DNA of 64,000 nucleotides from Mycobacteroides immunogenum (GCF_001605725.1 NZ_CP011530.1:1364001-1428000); one strand, 5' to 3'. Positions 44,764 through 57,166 are shown, counted from the first letter of the stretch. Notes: a model not told the origin generated them from the sequence alone. Numbers and translations: made by a program.

Positions 44764-46566
44764 ATGCCTACCGAGAGTCCGCGTCTGCGACTGTGCGCAG
44801 TGCTGGGCGCGGTGCTCCTCGCCGGGTGCTCTGTCAGCGCACCTCCGGCGGTACAGGGCAGCGAGACAACCAGCTCGACCACGCCGCCACCGCCCAAAAA
44901 AGAGCAGATCGTGGTGGGTATCGACTCCATCGGGGCAGGGTTCAACCCGCATCTGCTGTCCGATCAGTCGCCGGTGAACGCGGCGATCAGCGCGTTGGTG
45001 CTGCCCAGCTCGTTCCGGCCGGTGCCGGATTCGGCGACCGCCACCGGCTCGCGATGGGAAATGGATCCGACGCTGCTGGTCTCCGCCGAGGAAACCAGCC
45101 AGGAGCCCTTCACCGTCACCTACACGATTCGCCCTGAGGCGCAATGGACCGATAACGCCCCCATCGGCGCGGATGATTTCTCGTACCTGTGGCAGCAGAT
45201 GCTCACCCAGCCCGGCACCGTCGACCCGGCGGGCTACGGAAGCATCACCGATGTGCAGTCGCGGGACGGCGGCAAGCGCGTGGTCGTTACGTTCGACCAC
45301 AAATATCCGGCATGGCGCGAGCTGTTCAACGACTTGCTGCCCGCGCACATCGTGAAGGACATCCCGGGCGGGTTCGCCTCCGGGCTGATCAAGTCGATGC
45401 CCGCCTCCGGGGGGCGTTTCCGTGTGGACACTATCGATCCGCAGCGTGACGAAATCCTGCTGGCCCGCAACGACCGGTACTGGGCAACTCAGTCGGTACC
45501 CGACGAGATTTTGTTCCGGCGTGCCGGAGCCCCGACAGTGCTGGCAGATTCCATCCGCAACGGTGACACTCAGGTGGCCCAGGTACACGGCAGCGGGGTG
45601 ACCTTCGCGCAGCTGTCGAACATCCCCGGGGTGCGCACGGCGCGCATCGTGGCGCCGCGCACGCTGCAGCTGACGCTGCGGGCCGGGCAGCCGACACTCA
45701 CTGACGCCAAGGTGCGCCGGGGGCTGCTCGGTCTGCTGGATGTGGGTCTGCTGGCCGCGGTGGCAGCGGGCAATGACAACGCGGTGACGCTGGCGGCCGC
45801 CCAGGTGCGTTCTCCCTCGGATCCCGGATACAAACCGACCGCGCCCGTCGCTCTGACCCGCGACGCTTCTCTCGCATTGCTCAAAGAGGCTGGGTACGAG
45901 GCCGCGGAAACCCCGGTGGTGCCCCCCGCTCCCACGGCGCCCCCAGGGCCGCCACAGCTTGCCAGGGACGGTGACCCGCTGACCCTGACCATCGGCGCGG
46001 CCTCCAACGACCCCACCTCGGTGGCGGTGGCCAACACCGCCGCCGACCAACTGCGCAACGCGGGGGTGCGGGCCAGCGTGCTGGCTCTGGACCCGCCCAC
46101 GCTGTACGGGCAGGCGATTCCCGATGGCCGGGTTGACGCCATCGTCGGCTGGCACCAGGCCGGCGGCGATCTGGCCACCGCGCTGGCTTCCCGGTATGGC
46201 TGCCCTGCGCTGCAGTCCGGCAAGCTCCCCGAAACCCGCACCACGACGCCCCCTCCGCCACCGGCGAGTAACACCCCGGCGCCGCCGTCGCGAGAAGAAT
46301 CCGTGCGTGCCCCAAGCAATCTCACCGGGCTGTGCGATGAGGAGTTGCAGGCCGGCATCGATGCCGCGTTGACCGGTCATGCCGATGTGGGCAAGGTCGT
46401 CGATCAGGCCGAGCCCCAATTATGGAAGATGGCAACGGTTTTGCCGATCATGCAGGACACCACCATCGCGGCGGCGGGCCCCAGCGTGCAGAACGTGGAG
46501 CTGGCCGGCGCGGTACCGGTCGGCATTGTTGCCACCGCAGGAGAGTGGAAGAAGACCCGCCCATGA
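44764..46566 (+). CDS. lpqW: LpqW lipoprotein, family 5 substrate-binding fold
   Basis: 600 aa from ATG 44764 with a signal peptide and lipobox LLAGC (Cys22). The mature part resembles OppA/DppA solute-binding proteins ([20 protein letters not shown]). A Pro-rich insertion lies near the end ([20 protein letters not shown]). M. tuberculosis/M. smegmatis LpqW (Rv1166) does not serve a known importer but controls the branch between polar PIMs and lipomannan/LAM. Order typA, lpqW, mshB is conserved. Its stop overlaps mshB by 4 bases. pimE, also in this window, acts in the same pathway. Confidence 0.92.
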   Translation: MPTESPRLRLCAVLGAVLLAGCSVSAPPAVQGSETTSSTTPPPPKKEQIVVGIDSIGAGFNPHLLSDQSPVNAAISALVLPSSFRPVPDSATATGSRWEMDPTLLVSAEETSQEPFTVTYTIRPEAQWTDNAPIGADDFSYLWQQMLTQPGTVDPAGYGSITDVQSRDGGKRVVVTFDHKYPAWRELFNDLLPAHIVKDIPGGFASGLIKSMPASGGRFRVDTIDPQRDEILLARNDRYWATQSVPDEILFRRAGAPTVLADSIRNGDTQVAQVHGSGVTFAQLSNIPGVRTARIVAPRTLQLTLRAGQPTLTDAKVRRGLLGLLDVGLLAAVAAGNDNAVTLAAAQVRSPSDPGYKPTAPVALTRDASLALLKEAGYEAAETPVVPPAPTAPPGPPQLARDGDPLTLTIGAASNDPTSVAVANTAADQLRNAGVRASVLALDPPTLYGQAIPDGRVDAIVGWHQAGGDLATALASRYGCPALQSGKLPETRTTTPPPPPASNTPAPPSREESVRAPSNLTGLCDEELQAGIDAALTGHADVGKVVDQAEPQLWKMATVLPIMQDTTIAAAGPSVQNVELAGAVPVGIVATAGEWKKTRP

Positions 46567-47399
46567 CCCGACGACTCATGCTGGTGCACGCTCACCCCGA
46601 CGACGAATCCCTGACCACCGGCGGAACCATCGCGCGGTACGCCGCTGAAGGCGCCGAGGTGCTGTTGGTGACCTGCACCCTCGGGGAAGAGGGCGAGGTG
46701 ATCGGTGAGCGCTGGGCGCAGCTCGCGGTTGACCACGCCGATCAACTCGGTGGGTACCGAATCGGTGAATTATCCAGCGCCCTGAGGCATCTCGGTGTCG
46801 ATGGGCCCACTTTCCTCGGTGGTGCGGGACATTGGCGCGACTCCGGGATGGCGGACACCAAGCCGTTGCATCCGCGGGCGTTCGCGGGCGCCGACCTGGA
46901 CGAGGCGGTGGGCGCGCTGGCCGCACTGATCGACGAACACCGCCCACACGTGGTCGTCACCTATGACCCCTTCGGCGGCTACGGACACCCCGATCACATC
47001 CAGGCGCACACGGTGACCACAGCGGCCGTGGAGAAGGCGACCTGGCAGGTGGCCAAGCTGTACTGGACAGTGATCGCGACCAGTGCGCTGGAGGCCGGCC
47101 TGGCATCGCTGACCCAGCTGCCACCGGGATGTCAGCCGGCACCGCTCGACCTCATCCCCACCTTCGACGACGAGAAGATCAGTGCCGCCATCGACGTCTC
47201 GGCCCATCGCGAGGCGAAGGTGGCGGCGTTGCGCGCGCATGCCACCCAGTTGACGGTCTCCGAGGACGGAAGCTCGATGGCGCTGTCGAATCTGATCGCG
47301 TTGCCCATCGCGGATATCGAGCATTTTGTGCTGGTGCGCGGCGAGCCCGGTGTGGACACCGGATGGGAATCAGATCTGTTCGCTGGGGTGGAGTTGTAA
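46563..47399 (+). CDS. mshB: MshB: GlcNAc-Ins deacetylase (mycothiol synthesis)
   Basis: 278 aa. The zinc motif is LVHAHPDDE (His11, Asp14), with the third ligand in [12 protein letters not shown]; the family catalytic Asp is Asp13. MshB removes acetate from 1-O-(GlcNAc)-myo-inositol, the second catalytic step to mycothiol. The ATG overlaps the lpqW stop (ATGA), so the two are translationally coupled. It corresponds to Rv1170. Related Mca is longer-range similar, but the gene context favours MshB. Confidence 0.94.
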   Translation: MTRRLMLVHAHPDDESLTTGGTIARYAAEGAEVLLVTCTLGEEGEVIGERWAQLAVDHADQLGGYRIGELSSALRHLGVDGPTFLGGAGHWRDSGMADTKPLHPRAFAGADLDEAVGALAALIDEHRPHVVVTYDPFGGYGHPDHIQAHTVTTAAVEKATWQVAKLYWTVIATSALEAGLASLTQLPPGCQPAPLDLIPTFDDEKISAAIDVSAHREAKVAALRAHATQLTVSEDGSSMALSNLIALPIADIEHFVLVRGEPGVDTGWESDLFAGVEL

Positions 47400-47408
47400 G
47401 CTCGATTC

Positions 47409-47522
47409 ATGCCACCCGATCAAGACCAGGATCCCAATCAGCAGCACTGGCAAGACCGTGTGGACAATTTCCAATGGGTTGTCGGCTCACTGGTGGCCCA
47501 GCTCGACTCCGTCCCGATCTAG
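47409..47522 (+). CDS. Candidate small protein (37 aa) between mshB and a membrane gene
   Basis: ATG 47409 opens 37 codons: MPPDQDQDPNQQHWQDRVDN, then FQWVVGSLVAQLDSVPI and TAG. It is hydrophilic at the start with a short amphipathic helix at the end. It fills the gap between mshB (9 bases) and the next gene (16 bases) on the same strand. No clear ribosome site is seen. Support is its fit into the operon only. Confidence 0.35.
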   Translation: MPPDQDQDPNQQHWQDRVDNFQWVVGSLVAQLDSVPI

Positions 47523-47538
47523 ACGCCTGAACGCGTTC

Positions 47539-47874
47539 ATGCGCGGGACCGTGATGGCCGCGCTCATTTTCGATGGCGTCATCAGTGCGATTCTGGGCGC
47601 CGCTCTGCTCAACACGCGCTTCGGCGGTGTTCTGGTTCCGCTTGGCCTGATCATCAGCGCCGTACTCAACGTCCTGCTGGTGTGGAGCGCTCTGCAGTGG
47701 GCCCCGACGCCACGCTGGGCGGGGGCGCCGCTGTGGGCCTTTGTGGCGACCACGATGGTGCTCTTGTTCGGTGGTCCCGGCGGCGATGTCGTCTTCACCG
47801 GATTTTGGCCCGTCCTGCTGATCGTGATCGGCGTGCTGCCCGCCGCATACATACTGCGCCGGGCCGACCTCTAA
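47539..47874 (+). CDS. Small membrane protein (Rv1171-like position)
   Basis: 111 aa from ATG 47539 with four hydrophobic segments (AALIFDGVISAILGAALL, VPLGLIISAVLNVLLVWSAL, LWAFVATTMVLLF and FWPVLLIVIGVLPAAYIL). The longer frame to 47326 overlaps mshB and is unlikely. A conserved membrane protein follows mshB in other mycobacteria (Rv1171). The function is unknown; the context suggests cell-envelope or redox-cofactor housekeeping. It converges on the O-methyltransferase gene 27 bases later. Confidence 0.7.
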   Translation: MRGTVMAALIFDGVISAILGAALLNTRFGGVLVPLGLIISAVLNVLLVWSALQWAPTPRWAGAPLWAFVATTMVLLFGGPGGDVVFTGFWPVLLIVIGVLPAAYILRRADL

Positions 47875-47901
47875 CCAGCTACCCGCTCCGTGCGCGGGCG
47901 C

Positions 47902-48663
47902 TTACCCCAGGTACTCGGACTCCAGCACCAGATCCTTGACCAAGGTCTGGTACTCCACATGGGTCTCGTGCTCGATCGTCTGCCAGAGCTTGCCCTGCTG
48001 ATCCTTCATATACGCGCGGTACTTGGGGGAGCCGGGGAACCCGACGTTGTCTGCGACGACGATGGTGCCCGGATGCAGCCAGCCGCGTTCCATCAGCCGC
48101 TGCAGGTCGTCGAGGTACACGTCCTTCCAGTGATCGATGAACACGAAATCCAGGCACCCTTCGGTGAACCCGTAATCCTTGGTCAGGGTGTCCAAGGTGG
48201 TGCCGTCGTCGGCGGTCCCGTTCAGACAGGTGGCCCGATCCGCCAGCCCCGCGTGCGCCCAGACGCGGCGCGCTACCGAGGCGTTGGCCCCGGACTTCTC
48301 GATGGAGAAGAACTTGGCATTGGGGGCCGCGCGCGCGATCCGTAGACCGCTGTAGCCGCAGTACGCACCCAGCTCCAGGGCGATCTTGGGGTTGGCGCGT
48401 TTGACGGCGGCATCGAGCAGCTGCCCCTTTTCGTCGCCGACGTTCATCAGAATCGATTGGTCGTACGCGAAGTTGTCGATGGCGTCGATGGCGGCATCGA
48501 TGTCCCCGGCCGGGGCCGTCGCGATGACATGCTCGGCGGTGGCCTCCTCGCGGCCATCACCCATCTGACCGGTGCGCATCACGTTCACACTGCCGAACGC
48601 CGCCCGCAGAAATGAATACCGCAGAAATGGAAGTTTCTGCTTGAGGGTTCTGGAAAAACTCAC
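47902..48663 (-). CDS. O-methyltransferase (catechol O-methyltransferase-like)
   Basis: 253 aa. SAM motif I is [20 protein letters not shown], the acid at the end of strand 2 is in FFSIEKSG, and the metal-binding region is [20 protein letters not shown] followed by [12 protein letters not shown]. This is the layout of Mg-dependent catechol O-methyltransferases, like Rv1703c. The substrate is unknown. It diverges from fbiC with about 117 bases between the starts. Confidence 0.88.
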   Translation of the reverse strand: MSFSRTLKQKLPFLRYSFLRAAFGSVNVMRTGQMGDGREEATAEHVIATAPAGDIDAAIDAIDNFAYDQSILMNVGDEKGQLLDAAVKRANPKIALELGAYCGYSGLRIARAAPNAKFFSIEKSGANASVARRVWAHAGLADRATCLNGTADDGTTLDTLTKDYGFTEGCLDFVFIDHWKDVYLDDLQRLMERGWLHPGTIVVADNVGFPGSPKYRAYMKDQQGKLWQTIEHETHVEYQTLVKDLVLESEYLG

Positions 48664-48780
48664 GAAGATCAGCCTAGCGATCTCAGGTGTTTGTGCAGGC
48701 CGGCTTCGTTGATGAACCCCCGAGTGGTCAGCGTTTTGGTACGGGCGGATGATCTGAGGGTGACCGACGGTTGTACAAAC

Positions 48781-51363
48781 GTGCCCGACGACGTAACGCC
48801 GCTGCCGAACCCTGCCTTTCCGACCCGGAAAGCGTCATCTGCCGGCTCATCGCCAGCGCTGCGGCGAGTGCTGCGCCGTGCGCGCGATGGGGTGACGTTG
48901 AACGTTGACGAGGCCGCGCTCGCGCTCACCGCGCGGGGGGACGATCTGGCCGATTTGATGACCAGCGCCGCCCGGGTGCGCGATGCCGGCCTGGAGTCCG
49001 CCGGTCGCGTGGGCGCCGAGGGCCGTCTGCCGATCTCCTATTCACGCAAGGTGTTCATTCCAGTCACTCATCTGTGCCGGGACAAATGCCACTACTGCAC
49101 GTTTGTGACTGTTCCCGGCAAGCTGCGGGCGCAGGGCCACGGCATGTACATGGAGCCCGACGAGATCTTGGATGTCGCCCGCCGTGGTGCCGAATTGGGC
49201 TGCAAAGAGGCTTTGTTCACGTTGGGGGACCGGCCCGAGGATCGGTGGCCCGAGGCCAAGCAGTGGCTGGACGAGCGCGGGTATGACACCACGCTGGATT
49301 ACGTACGCGCGATGGCGATCCGGGTCCTGGAAGAGACAGGCCTGCTGCCGCATCTGAACCCGGGGGTGATGAGCTGGTCGGAGCTGGCACGGCTCAAGCC
49401 GGTGGCGCCGTCGATGGGCATGATGCTGGAGACCACCTCGCGGCGGTTGTTCGAGGATCGCGGCGAGGCGCATTACGGCAGCCCCGACAAAGACCCCGCC
49501 GTGCGGTTGCGAACCTTGACCGACGCCGGCCGGCTGTCGATCCCGTTCACCACCGGACTGTTGGTGGGCATCGGCGAGAACCTCACCGAGCGCGCTGAGA
49601 CAATTCATGCGATCCGCAAGGTGCACAAGGAATTCGGTCACGTGCAGGAAGTGATCGTGCAGAACTTCCGGGCCAAGTCGGACACCGCCATGAAGGCCGC
49701 GCCGGATGCCGATATCGATGACTTCTTGGCGACGATCGCGGTGACCCGATTGGTGTTGGGGCCGAAGATGCGGGTACAGGCACCGCCAAATCTGGTGTCC
49801 CGCAGCGAGTGCCTGGCGCTTATCGGCGCGGGAGTGGACGACTGGGGTGGCGTGTCACCGCTGACTCCCGACCACGTGAATCCCGAGCGGCCCTGGCCCG
49901 CGCTGGCGGACCTGGCGTCGGTGACGGCAGAGGCCGGATACGACCTGGTGCAGCGCCTGACCGCGCAGCCGCAGTATGTGCAAGCCGGTGCCGCCTGGAT
50001 CGATCCCCGGGTGCGCGGTCATGTCGAGGCGCTGGCGGATCCGGAAACCGGCTACGCCCTGGATATTTCGCCTAGCGGATTGCCGTGGCAGGAACCCGAC
50101 GAAACCTGGGAGTCGACGGGCCGGGTCGACCTGCACGCCGCCATTGATTCCGAGGGACGCAATACCGACACCCGGAGCGATCTGGCGAGTGCGTTCGGAG
50201 ACTGGGAGTCCATCCGCGAACACGTGCGCGAGTTGAATGCGCGCGCGCCGGAGAAGGTGAGCGCTGATGTGCTGGCGGCCTTGCGCTCTGCCGAGCGCGA
50301 TCCGGCCGGCTGCACCGACGACGAGTATCTGGCCCTGGCGACGGCTGAGGGCCCTGCGATGGATGCCGTTGCCGCGCTGGCCGATTCGATCCGCGCCGAT
50401 GTGGTCGGTGATGATGTCACGTACGTGGTGAACCGGAACATCAACTTCACCAACATCTGCTACACCGGCTGCCGGTTCTGCGCGTTCGCACAGCGCAAGG
50501 GCGATGCCGACGCGTTCTCGCTGTCCGCCGAAGAGGTGGGGGACCGGGCCTGGGAGGCCTATGTCGCCGGTGCCACCGAGGTCTGCATGCAGGGCGGCAT
50601 CGATCCCGAGCTGCCGGTGACCGGATACGCGGATTTGGTGCGGGCGGTCAAGAAGCGGGTGCCCAGCATGCATGTGCACGCCTTCAGCCCGATGGAGATT
50701 GTCAACGGTGCCTCCAAGGGCGGCCAGAGCGTGCGCGACTGGCTGACCGAACTACGCGCTGCGGGACTGGACACCATTCCGGGCACCGCCGCGGAGATCC
50801 TCGATGACGAGATCCGGTGGGTGCTCACCAAGGGCAAGCTGCCCGCCTCCGAGTGGATCGATGTCATCAGCACCGCGCATGAAGTGGGGCTGCGCTCCAG
50901 CTCGACCATGATGTACGGACACGTCGACACTCCCAAGCATTGGGTGGCGCACCTGCGCGTGCTCGCCGGGATTCAGGACCGCACAGGCGGATTCACCGAA
51001 TTTGTGCCACTACCTTTCGTGCACCAGAGCGCGCCGTTGTACCTGGCCGGTGCGGCGCGCCCCGGACCCACCAACCGGGACAACCAGGCGGTGCACGCAC
51101 TGGCGCGCATCATGCTGCATGGGCGTATCGACAACATTCAGACCAGCTGGGTCAAGCTCGGCATCGAGGGCACGCGGGTCATGCTCCAAAGTGGCGCAAA
51201 CGATCTGGGTGGCACGCTGATGGAAGAAACCATCTCGCGGATGGCGGGCTCCGAACATGGCTCGGCCAAGACGATTGCCGAGCTGGAGGAAATCGCCGAG
51301 GGCATCGGACGGCCCGCGGTGGAGCGCACCACCACCTACGCGCGGCGGCCGTCCGCGGCGTAG
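48781..51363 (+). CDS. fbiC: FbiC: bifunctional 7,8-didemethyl-8-hydroxy-5-deazariboflavin synthase
   Basis: 860 aa from GTG 48781; the 856-aa M. tuberculosis FbiC (Rv1173) supports this over the frame start at 48691. Two radical-SAM domains are fused. The CofG half has CRDKCHYC (Cys99, 103, 106) and the CofH half CYTGCRFC (about 560-567). Together they make the FO core of coenzyme F420 from tyrosine and a pyrimidine precursor. The gene stands alone after the divergent methyltransferase. Loss of fbiC gives resistance to nitroimidazole prodrugs in M. tuberculosis. Confidence 0.96.
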   Translation: MPDDVTPLPNPAFPTRKASSAGSSPALRRVLRRARDGVTLNVDEAALALTARGDDLADLMTSAARVRDAGLESAGRVGAEGRLPISYSRKVFIPVTHLCRDKCHYCTFVTVPGKLRAQGHGMYMEPDEILDVARRGAELGCKEALFTLGDRPEDRWPEAKQWLDERGYDTTLDYVRAMAIRVLEETGLLPHLNPGVMSWSELARLKPVAPSMGMMLETTSRRLFEDRGEAHYGSPDKDPAVRLRTLTDAGRLSIPFTTGLLVGIGENLTERAETIHAIRKVHKEFGHVQEVIVQNFRAKSDTAMKAAPDADIDDFLATIAVTRLVLGPKMRVQAPPNLVSRSECLALIGAGVDDWGGVSPLTPDHVNPERPWPALADLASVTAEAGYDLVQRLTAQPQYVQAGAAWIDPRVRGHVEALADPETGYALDISPSGLPWQEPDETWESTGRVDLHAAIDSEGRNTDTRSDLASAFGDWESIREHVRELNARAPEKVSADVLAALRSAERDPAGCTDDEYLALATAEGPAMDAVAALADSIRADVVGDDVTYVVNRNINFTNICYTGCRFCAFAQRKGDADAFSLSAEEVGDRAWEAYVAGATEVCMQGGIDPELPVTGYADLVRAVKKRVPSMHVHAFSPMEIVNGASKGGQSVRDWLTELRAAGLDTIPGTAAEILDDEIRWVLTKGKLPASEWIDVISTAHEVGLRSSSTMMYGHVDTPKHWVAHLRVLAGIQDRTGGFTEFVPLPFVHQSAPLYLAGAARPGPTNRDNQAVHALARIMLHGRIDNIQTSWVKLGIEGTRVMLQSGANDLGGTLMEETISRMAGSEHGSAKTIAELEEIAEGIGRPAVERTTTYARRPSAA

Positions 51364-51370
51364 GGGTTGA

Positions 51371-51979
51371 TTACGCTGATGCCTTGAGCGAGTCCGCTCG
51401 GGTGAGACAGTTGACATCGTGGCCATCGCCCCGCGTGCCCGAATCGCGGAGGCGACCGGTCAGGATCTCGCAGGTAATCGACTCGGCGTCACCCATAATC
51501 GGGTCTGCGCCGACCATTTGGCTGTCGCTGGCTTCCTGACTGAACCGTGCGGTGCCACCGCAGTGGTTGCTGGTCGCGAGAACTCGCGCGGGCGATGAAT
51601 CCGGTGCGGTGATATCGATGCAGTCGGTGCCAGTCCAGTTCACGACAGTCTCGTAGGCGCCGCCGCTACCGTTCGGCTGCGCCGTGGGCGCAGGAATCGG
51701 TGTCGAAACCGGTTGTGGCACTGCAGGGGATGGGATCAGTGGAGCGGGGACCGGTTGGCCGGGTGGGCGCCCTGAAGATCCAGTTTCACATGCGACGCCG
51801 TCACCATCGCGATCAAGTTTCGCGCTGTACCCGGGCTGACCGCGATACAACGGTGCGGCACCCGCGGCTCGTGCGGCCGCGCAATTGGGATAGGCGTGCG
51901 CCAGGGGAGCGACGGCGCCGCCGATCGACGGGCCGCCGATGAACGCGGCGACGGTGAAAAACAGAACCTTGATTCGCAA
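51371..51979 (-). CDS. Exported excalibur-domain protein
   Basis: 202 aa with a signal peptide (KVLFFTVAAFIGGPSIGGAV ... AHAYPNC). The mature N-terminus is an excalibur calcium-binding domain: YPNCAAARAAGAAPLYRGQP, then GYSAKLDRDGDGVACE with the DxDxDGxxCE loop. A Pro-rich linker and a second Cys-containing domain follow (TDCIDITAPD, NHCGG, ITCEILTGRL, VNCLTR). Excalibur domains resemble the calcium loop of surface nucleases and adhesins, but no enzyme is attached here. It converges on fbiC with 7 bases between the stops. Confidence 0.85.
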   Translation of the reverse strand: MRIKVLFFTVAAFIGGPSIGGAVAPLAHAYPNCAAARAAGAAPLYRGQPGYSAKLDRDGDGVACETGSSGRPPGQPVPAPLIPSPAVPQPVSTPIPAPTAQPNGSGGAYETVVNWTGTDCIDITAPDSSPARVLATSNHCGGTARFSQEASDSQMVGADPIMGDAESITCEILTGRLRDSGTRGDGHDVNCLTRADSLKASA

Positions 51980-52105
51980 CTAAGCCTCCCCATGTGCAAC
52001 GTGATCTTGATATTTACCGGATGCCGGGGCTGTCCGGAGGCGAATCGGCCGAACATCCCACTGCGCCAGGTGGTTCGGTACCGGTAACGCCCGACCGTGA
52101 CAGAG

Positions 52106-52237
52106 ATGACGACTGCGATGGAGACTACGGTTGTAGTAGAGACGTCCGCGCAGGTAGCGCCCCGGAAGTGCTGCCCGGCCCGGCAACAAGTTGACGGTCT
52201 GTGTTCGCACCTGACTGATTGGTTCGCGGAGAGTTAA
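52106..52237 (+). CDS. Candidate small Cys-containing protein (43 aa)
   Basis: ATG 52106 opens 43 codons: MTTAMETTVVVETSAQVAPR, then KCCPARQQVDGLCSHLTDWF and AES. Three Cys near a basic stretch are unusual for a chance frame. The ribosome site is weak. It lies in the 284-base gap between the excalibur gene and the MspA-like gene, and its stop falls inside a GAGTTAACTC palindrome. Apart from this ORF and palindrome I see nothing else in the gap. Confidence 0.35.
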   Translation: MTTAMETTVVVETSAQVAPRKCCPARQQVDGLCSHLTDWFAES

Positions 52238-52263
52238 CTCCGTGGGTCGTTTTGGGCATCGTG

Positions 52264-52908
52264 ATGTCCGTGATTGCCCGACTCGTAGCGACAAGTTCCC
52301 TTGTTGCCATGCTTGGGTTCCTCAACGCGGCCCCGGCCATGGCGGAGCCGAGAGAAATGGCGCCGCAGTCATATTCGAGGACAACGCGGGACGGCTGGCA
52401 GCTGCAGATCCGGCTGGATCATGAGCAGGTCAATCCCGTCCCCAACCTGGCCGGCGCCACCAACTCGCGCGAGGCATTCATTACCTTGTCGGGCACCGCG
52501 ACGGCCAGCGGCGGCTCCAACCCGATCACCGACAGCCTCTTCGTCATCGGGTACCAGCTGGGGTGCCAGTCGGATGTGTCCTCGGGTTTGCAGATCGGCG
52601 GATCCGCTGGTGTCGCGCCGTCGGTGAGTCTTGGTGTGGCGCCGACACCTTCGGTGGGATTCGGTGGCAGCGCGGGCGTCAGCGGATTCGTGCAGACCGT
52701 GGTGCAACCGGGCGTCATCGTCAATCTGCCCATGGGCAACATGGTGCTTTCCCGGGGCGGTACGGGCGCGCTGGACCTGGACAACGTGCATGTGAAAGCC
52801 GATGCCTGCGGTGGCGATGTCACCATCCGCTCATTCGCTTCGTTGCGGGCGTCCACCGAGACCGGCCATACTGAATTCGCGATCTACGGCGACCCGATCA
52901 AGATCTGA
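52264..52908 (+). CDS. MspA-family outer-membrane porin-like protein
   Basis: 214 aa from ATG 52264 (GTG 52261 is an alternative). A signal peptide (ARLVATSSLVAMLGFLNAAP) ends at AMAEP. The mature part has MspA family features: an N-terminal DGWQLQI strand, GYQLGCQSDV, a Gly/Val/Ser-rich loop and a C-terminus FASLRASTETGHTEFAIYGD. MspA octamers form the main hydrophilic pore of the mycomembrane. This divergent member may be a porin or a periplasmic relative. Its stop overlaps the next start (TGATG), forming an operon with two small exported proteins. Confidence 0.87.
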   Translation: MSVIARLVATSSLVAMLGFLNAAPAMAEPREMAPQSYSRTTRDGWQLQIRLDHEQVNPVPNLAGATNSREAFITLSGTATASGGSNPITDSLFVIGYQLGCQSDVSSGLQIGGSAGVAPSVSLGVAPTPSVGFGGSAGVSGFVQTVVQPGVIVNLPMGNMVLSRGGTGALDLDNVHVKADACGGDVTIRSFASLRASTETGHTEFAIYGDPIKI

Positions 52909-53195
52909 TGAAGAAATCTCTTTGTGCCGCAGCGATGTTGGTGTGCTTGGCGTGCTGGGTGCCGACGGCCGCCGCGGACCCGGGCAATCCCGCGATACCC
53001 GTCCCGGTGCCCGGTGGGACACCCAACTACGCCGCAACGGCGGCGCAGCCCCCGTTTGGGCTGACCCCGGCCGCTTCGCGTGGGGCTCGGATCTCGGCAG
53101 GCGTCGATTCGGGATACACGGCTCGGATCGGAGCCGGCATGACCGCCGGGCAACTGGAAGACCCTCGTGGCATAACCCAAGGAGTAGCGCCATGA
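52908..53195 (+). CDS. Small exported protein 1 of the porin operon
   Basis: 95 aa with a signal peptide (KKSLCAAAMLVCLACWVPTA, cleavage near AAADP). The mature part is Pro/Gly-rich and ends SRGARISAGVDSG ... LEDPRGITQGVAP. That tail resembles the tail of the next gene product, so the two are paralogues. The start overlaps the porin stop and its own stop overlaps the next start (ATGA). The tight coupling suggests an accessory role at the porin or in the periplasm. I know no named family. Confidence 0.75.
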   Translation: MKKSLCAAAMLVCLACWVPTAAADPGNPAIPVPVPGGTPNYAATAAQPPFGLTPAASRGARISAGVDSGYTARIGAGMTAGQLEDPRGITQGVAP

Positions 53196-53494
53196 TGCGA
53201 ATACTGTCTGTGGCAACGGTCGTGATGGGCCTGGCAGTCGGGCTCGCGGTGCCGGCGGCGGCCGCGCCGCCCCCGCCCAACCCGGCACCCTATAACCCGG
53301 TCTTTTCCCCCGGCCAGGTCCCGGCGCTGCGCCCGTCGCGCGGAACCCAACTGCCGGTGTTGATGTCGGGGCCGTCACGTGGCCCCAGATTCTCGGCCGG
53401 GGTGGATGGGGTCCCGGTGCCGGGTGGCGTAAAACCCGGCGTCGGGACTGGGGACGGGAAGCTGGAAAGCCCTACCGGAGTGCTCGCGCCCTAG
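53192..53494 (+). CDS. Small exported protein 2 of the porin operon
   Basis: 100 aa from ATG 53192, with ribosome site AAGGAG. The signal peptide (RILSVATVVMGLAVGLAVPA) ends near AAAAPP. The mature part is Pro-rich and ends SRGPRFSAGVDGV ... LESPTGVLAP, which lines up with SRGARISAGVDSG ... LEDPRGITQGVAP of the preceding protein. Both lack Cys in the mature part and membrane segments. The function is unknown. Confidence 0.75.
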   Translation: MMRILSVATVVMGLAVGLAVPAAAAPPPPNPAPYNPVFSPGQVPALRPSRGTQLPVLMSGPSRGPRFSAGVDGVPVPGGVKPGVGTGDGKLESPTGVLAP

Positions 53495-53627
53495 TCCGCC
53501 GCACGCGTCCAAGTGTTTGGCAGATTTCTCCCAGCGGTACCTCAGATTCGTTCATTAGCTTCTCGGCATCCGGCGCTATCGGCTCGGTGTGAGGTCGAGC
53601 GATGAACAGTCACGGAGGTGCCGGGGA

Positions 53628-54080
53628 ATGCCGTTGCGAGAGCCTGCCGATTCCGGGCGGACGGTGCGGGCGTGGAGCGACGGCGGGGAGGAACCCACCC
53701 AGCTGATCCCCGTGGCCCCGGTGCGGGTGAGCCGTACTCGGCAGATCTGGATCATCGGCGCGGTCGCGGCGGCCGGGGTCCTCGTGCTGATTCTTCTGGG
53801 GTTCCTGCTTCTTGGCCCTCAGCAGGCAAAGGTGCCGCCACTCGTTCCCATTACCTCGATCACACCTACTTCGGTGTCATCCCCATCGGCTGCCCCGTCC
53901 CCGCCGCCGTCGTCGACAGAAACCGTGACCGAGACAGTCACCGCGACGAGCTACATCCCGCTGCCCGCGGTGACGCCCACCACCGGCGCATCGCCCAGCA
54001 CCACCGCGACGAACCCGAACGACATGTGGAGGACGTGCCACCAGATGCATCCGCATCGCTGGTGCAACGGATATCGATAG
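53628..54080 (+). CDS. Single-pass membrane protein with Ser/Thr/Pro-rich exterior
   Basis: 150 aa from ATG 53628 (GGAGG upstream). A cytosolic N-terminus with acidic and Thr residues (WSDGGEEPTQLIPVAPVRVS) precedes one membrane helix (IWIIGAVAAAGVLVLILLGF). A Ser/Thr/Pro-rich external stretch follows, then a small C-terminal motif MWRTCHQMHPHRWCNGYR with two Cys and three His. The tail might bind metal or form a disulfide. I do not recognise the family. Confidence 0.65.
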   Translation: MPLREPADSGRTVRAWSDGGEEPTQLIPVAPVRVSRTRQIWIIGAVAAAGVLVLILLGFLLLGPQQAKVPPLVPITSITPTSVSSPSAAPSPPPSSTETVTETVTATSYIPLPAVTPTTGASPSTTATNPNDMWRTCHQMHPHRWCNGYR

Positions 54081-54137
54081 CGATCATCGGGTGTCAGCTG
54101 CATTGACATACCGTGCGGCGGGGCGCACGCTGGTGCG

Positions 54138-54446
54138 ATGAGTGAGCCGATCGTCTTCATCAACGTCTTCGAGTTGGCCGCGGACAAGGTCGACGTGTTT
54201 CTGGTCGGCTGGCGCAAACGCGCCGAGTTCATGGCCGCGCAGCCCGGCTTCGTATCGTTCCGGATACACCGGGCGGTGGTGCCCGGTGCGCGCTTCCAGC
54301 TGGTGAACGTCGCGACCTGGGAGAGCATCGAGGCGCTGACCACGGCCACCGGCGACGACCGCTTTCAGTCGATGATCCGTGAGGCCGCGGCCGAATTCGA
54401 TGCCGTGGCGTATCCGGCGGTCTACGAGGTTGCCCTTGATGTGTGA
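54138..54446 (+). CDS. Antibiotic biosynthesis monooxygenase (ABM)-domain protein
   Basis: 102 aa with the ABM ferredoxin-like pattern: IVFINVFELAADKVDVFLVG, AQPGFVSFRIHRAV, RFQLVNVATWESIEAL. Many members are cofactor-free monooxygenases or haem-degrading enzymes. The haem-binding residues of MhuD are not evident, so no function is assigned. It converges on fadH; a strong inverted repeat (54459-54510) lies between them. Confidence 0.82.
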   Translation: MSEPIVFINVFELAADKVDVFLVGWRKRAEFMAAQPGFVSFRIHRAVVPGARFQLVNVATWESIEALTTATGDDRFQSMIREAAAEFDAVAYPAVYEVALDV

Positions 54447-54458
54447 GCGTGCTCGCTC

Positions 54459-54510
54459 AGCGTGAAGTTATTGCGGCAAATCGACTGAATTCCCGCAATA
54501 ACTTCACGCT
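54459..54510. repeat. 18-bp perfect inverted repeat between convergent genes
   Basis: AGCGTGAAGTTATTGCGG (54459-54476) is exactly reverse-complemented at 54493-54510 around a 16-base loop. It lies between the stops of the ABM gene and fadH, so it can act as a bidirectional terminator. There is no T-tract. The moderate GC content and the perfect arms differ from ordinary terminators in this window, so it may be a dispersed repeat. Confidence 0.75.
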
Positions 54511-54521
54511 CGCGACGGGTG

Positions 54522-57114
<2,593 letters not shown>

Positions 57115-57146
57115 GGCAGCATGCTGACACGGAACCCGCACCCTAT

Positions 57147-57166
57147 GCAACTTGTTGCAGTGCAAC
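57147..57166. promoter_or_regulatory. Overlapping palindromes, probable PadR operator
   Basis: GCAAC-TT-GTTGC (57147-57158) overlaps GTTGCA-G-TGCAAC (57154-57166); both are perfect inverted repeats. They lie 33 bases before the padR start and 92 bases before the first ferredoxin. Autorepression of padR-fadH through this site is likely. Confidence 0.6.

Noticed and set aside
43000..46419. Open frame of 1139 codons on the minus strand
   Set aside because: It is antisense to the alkylsulfatase, lpqW and their spacer, is Arg/Gly/His-rich with no motif, and arises from high GC at third positions.
47875..47901. Terminator between the membrane protein and the O-methyltransferase
   Set aside because: CCCGC/GCGGG pairing is short with no T-tract, too weak to list.
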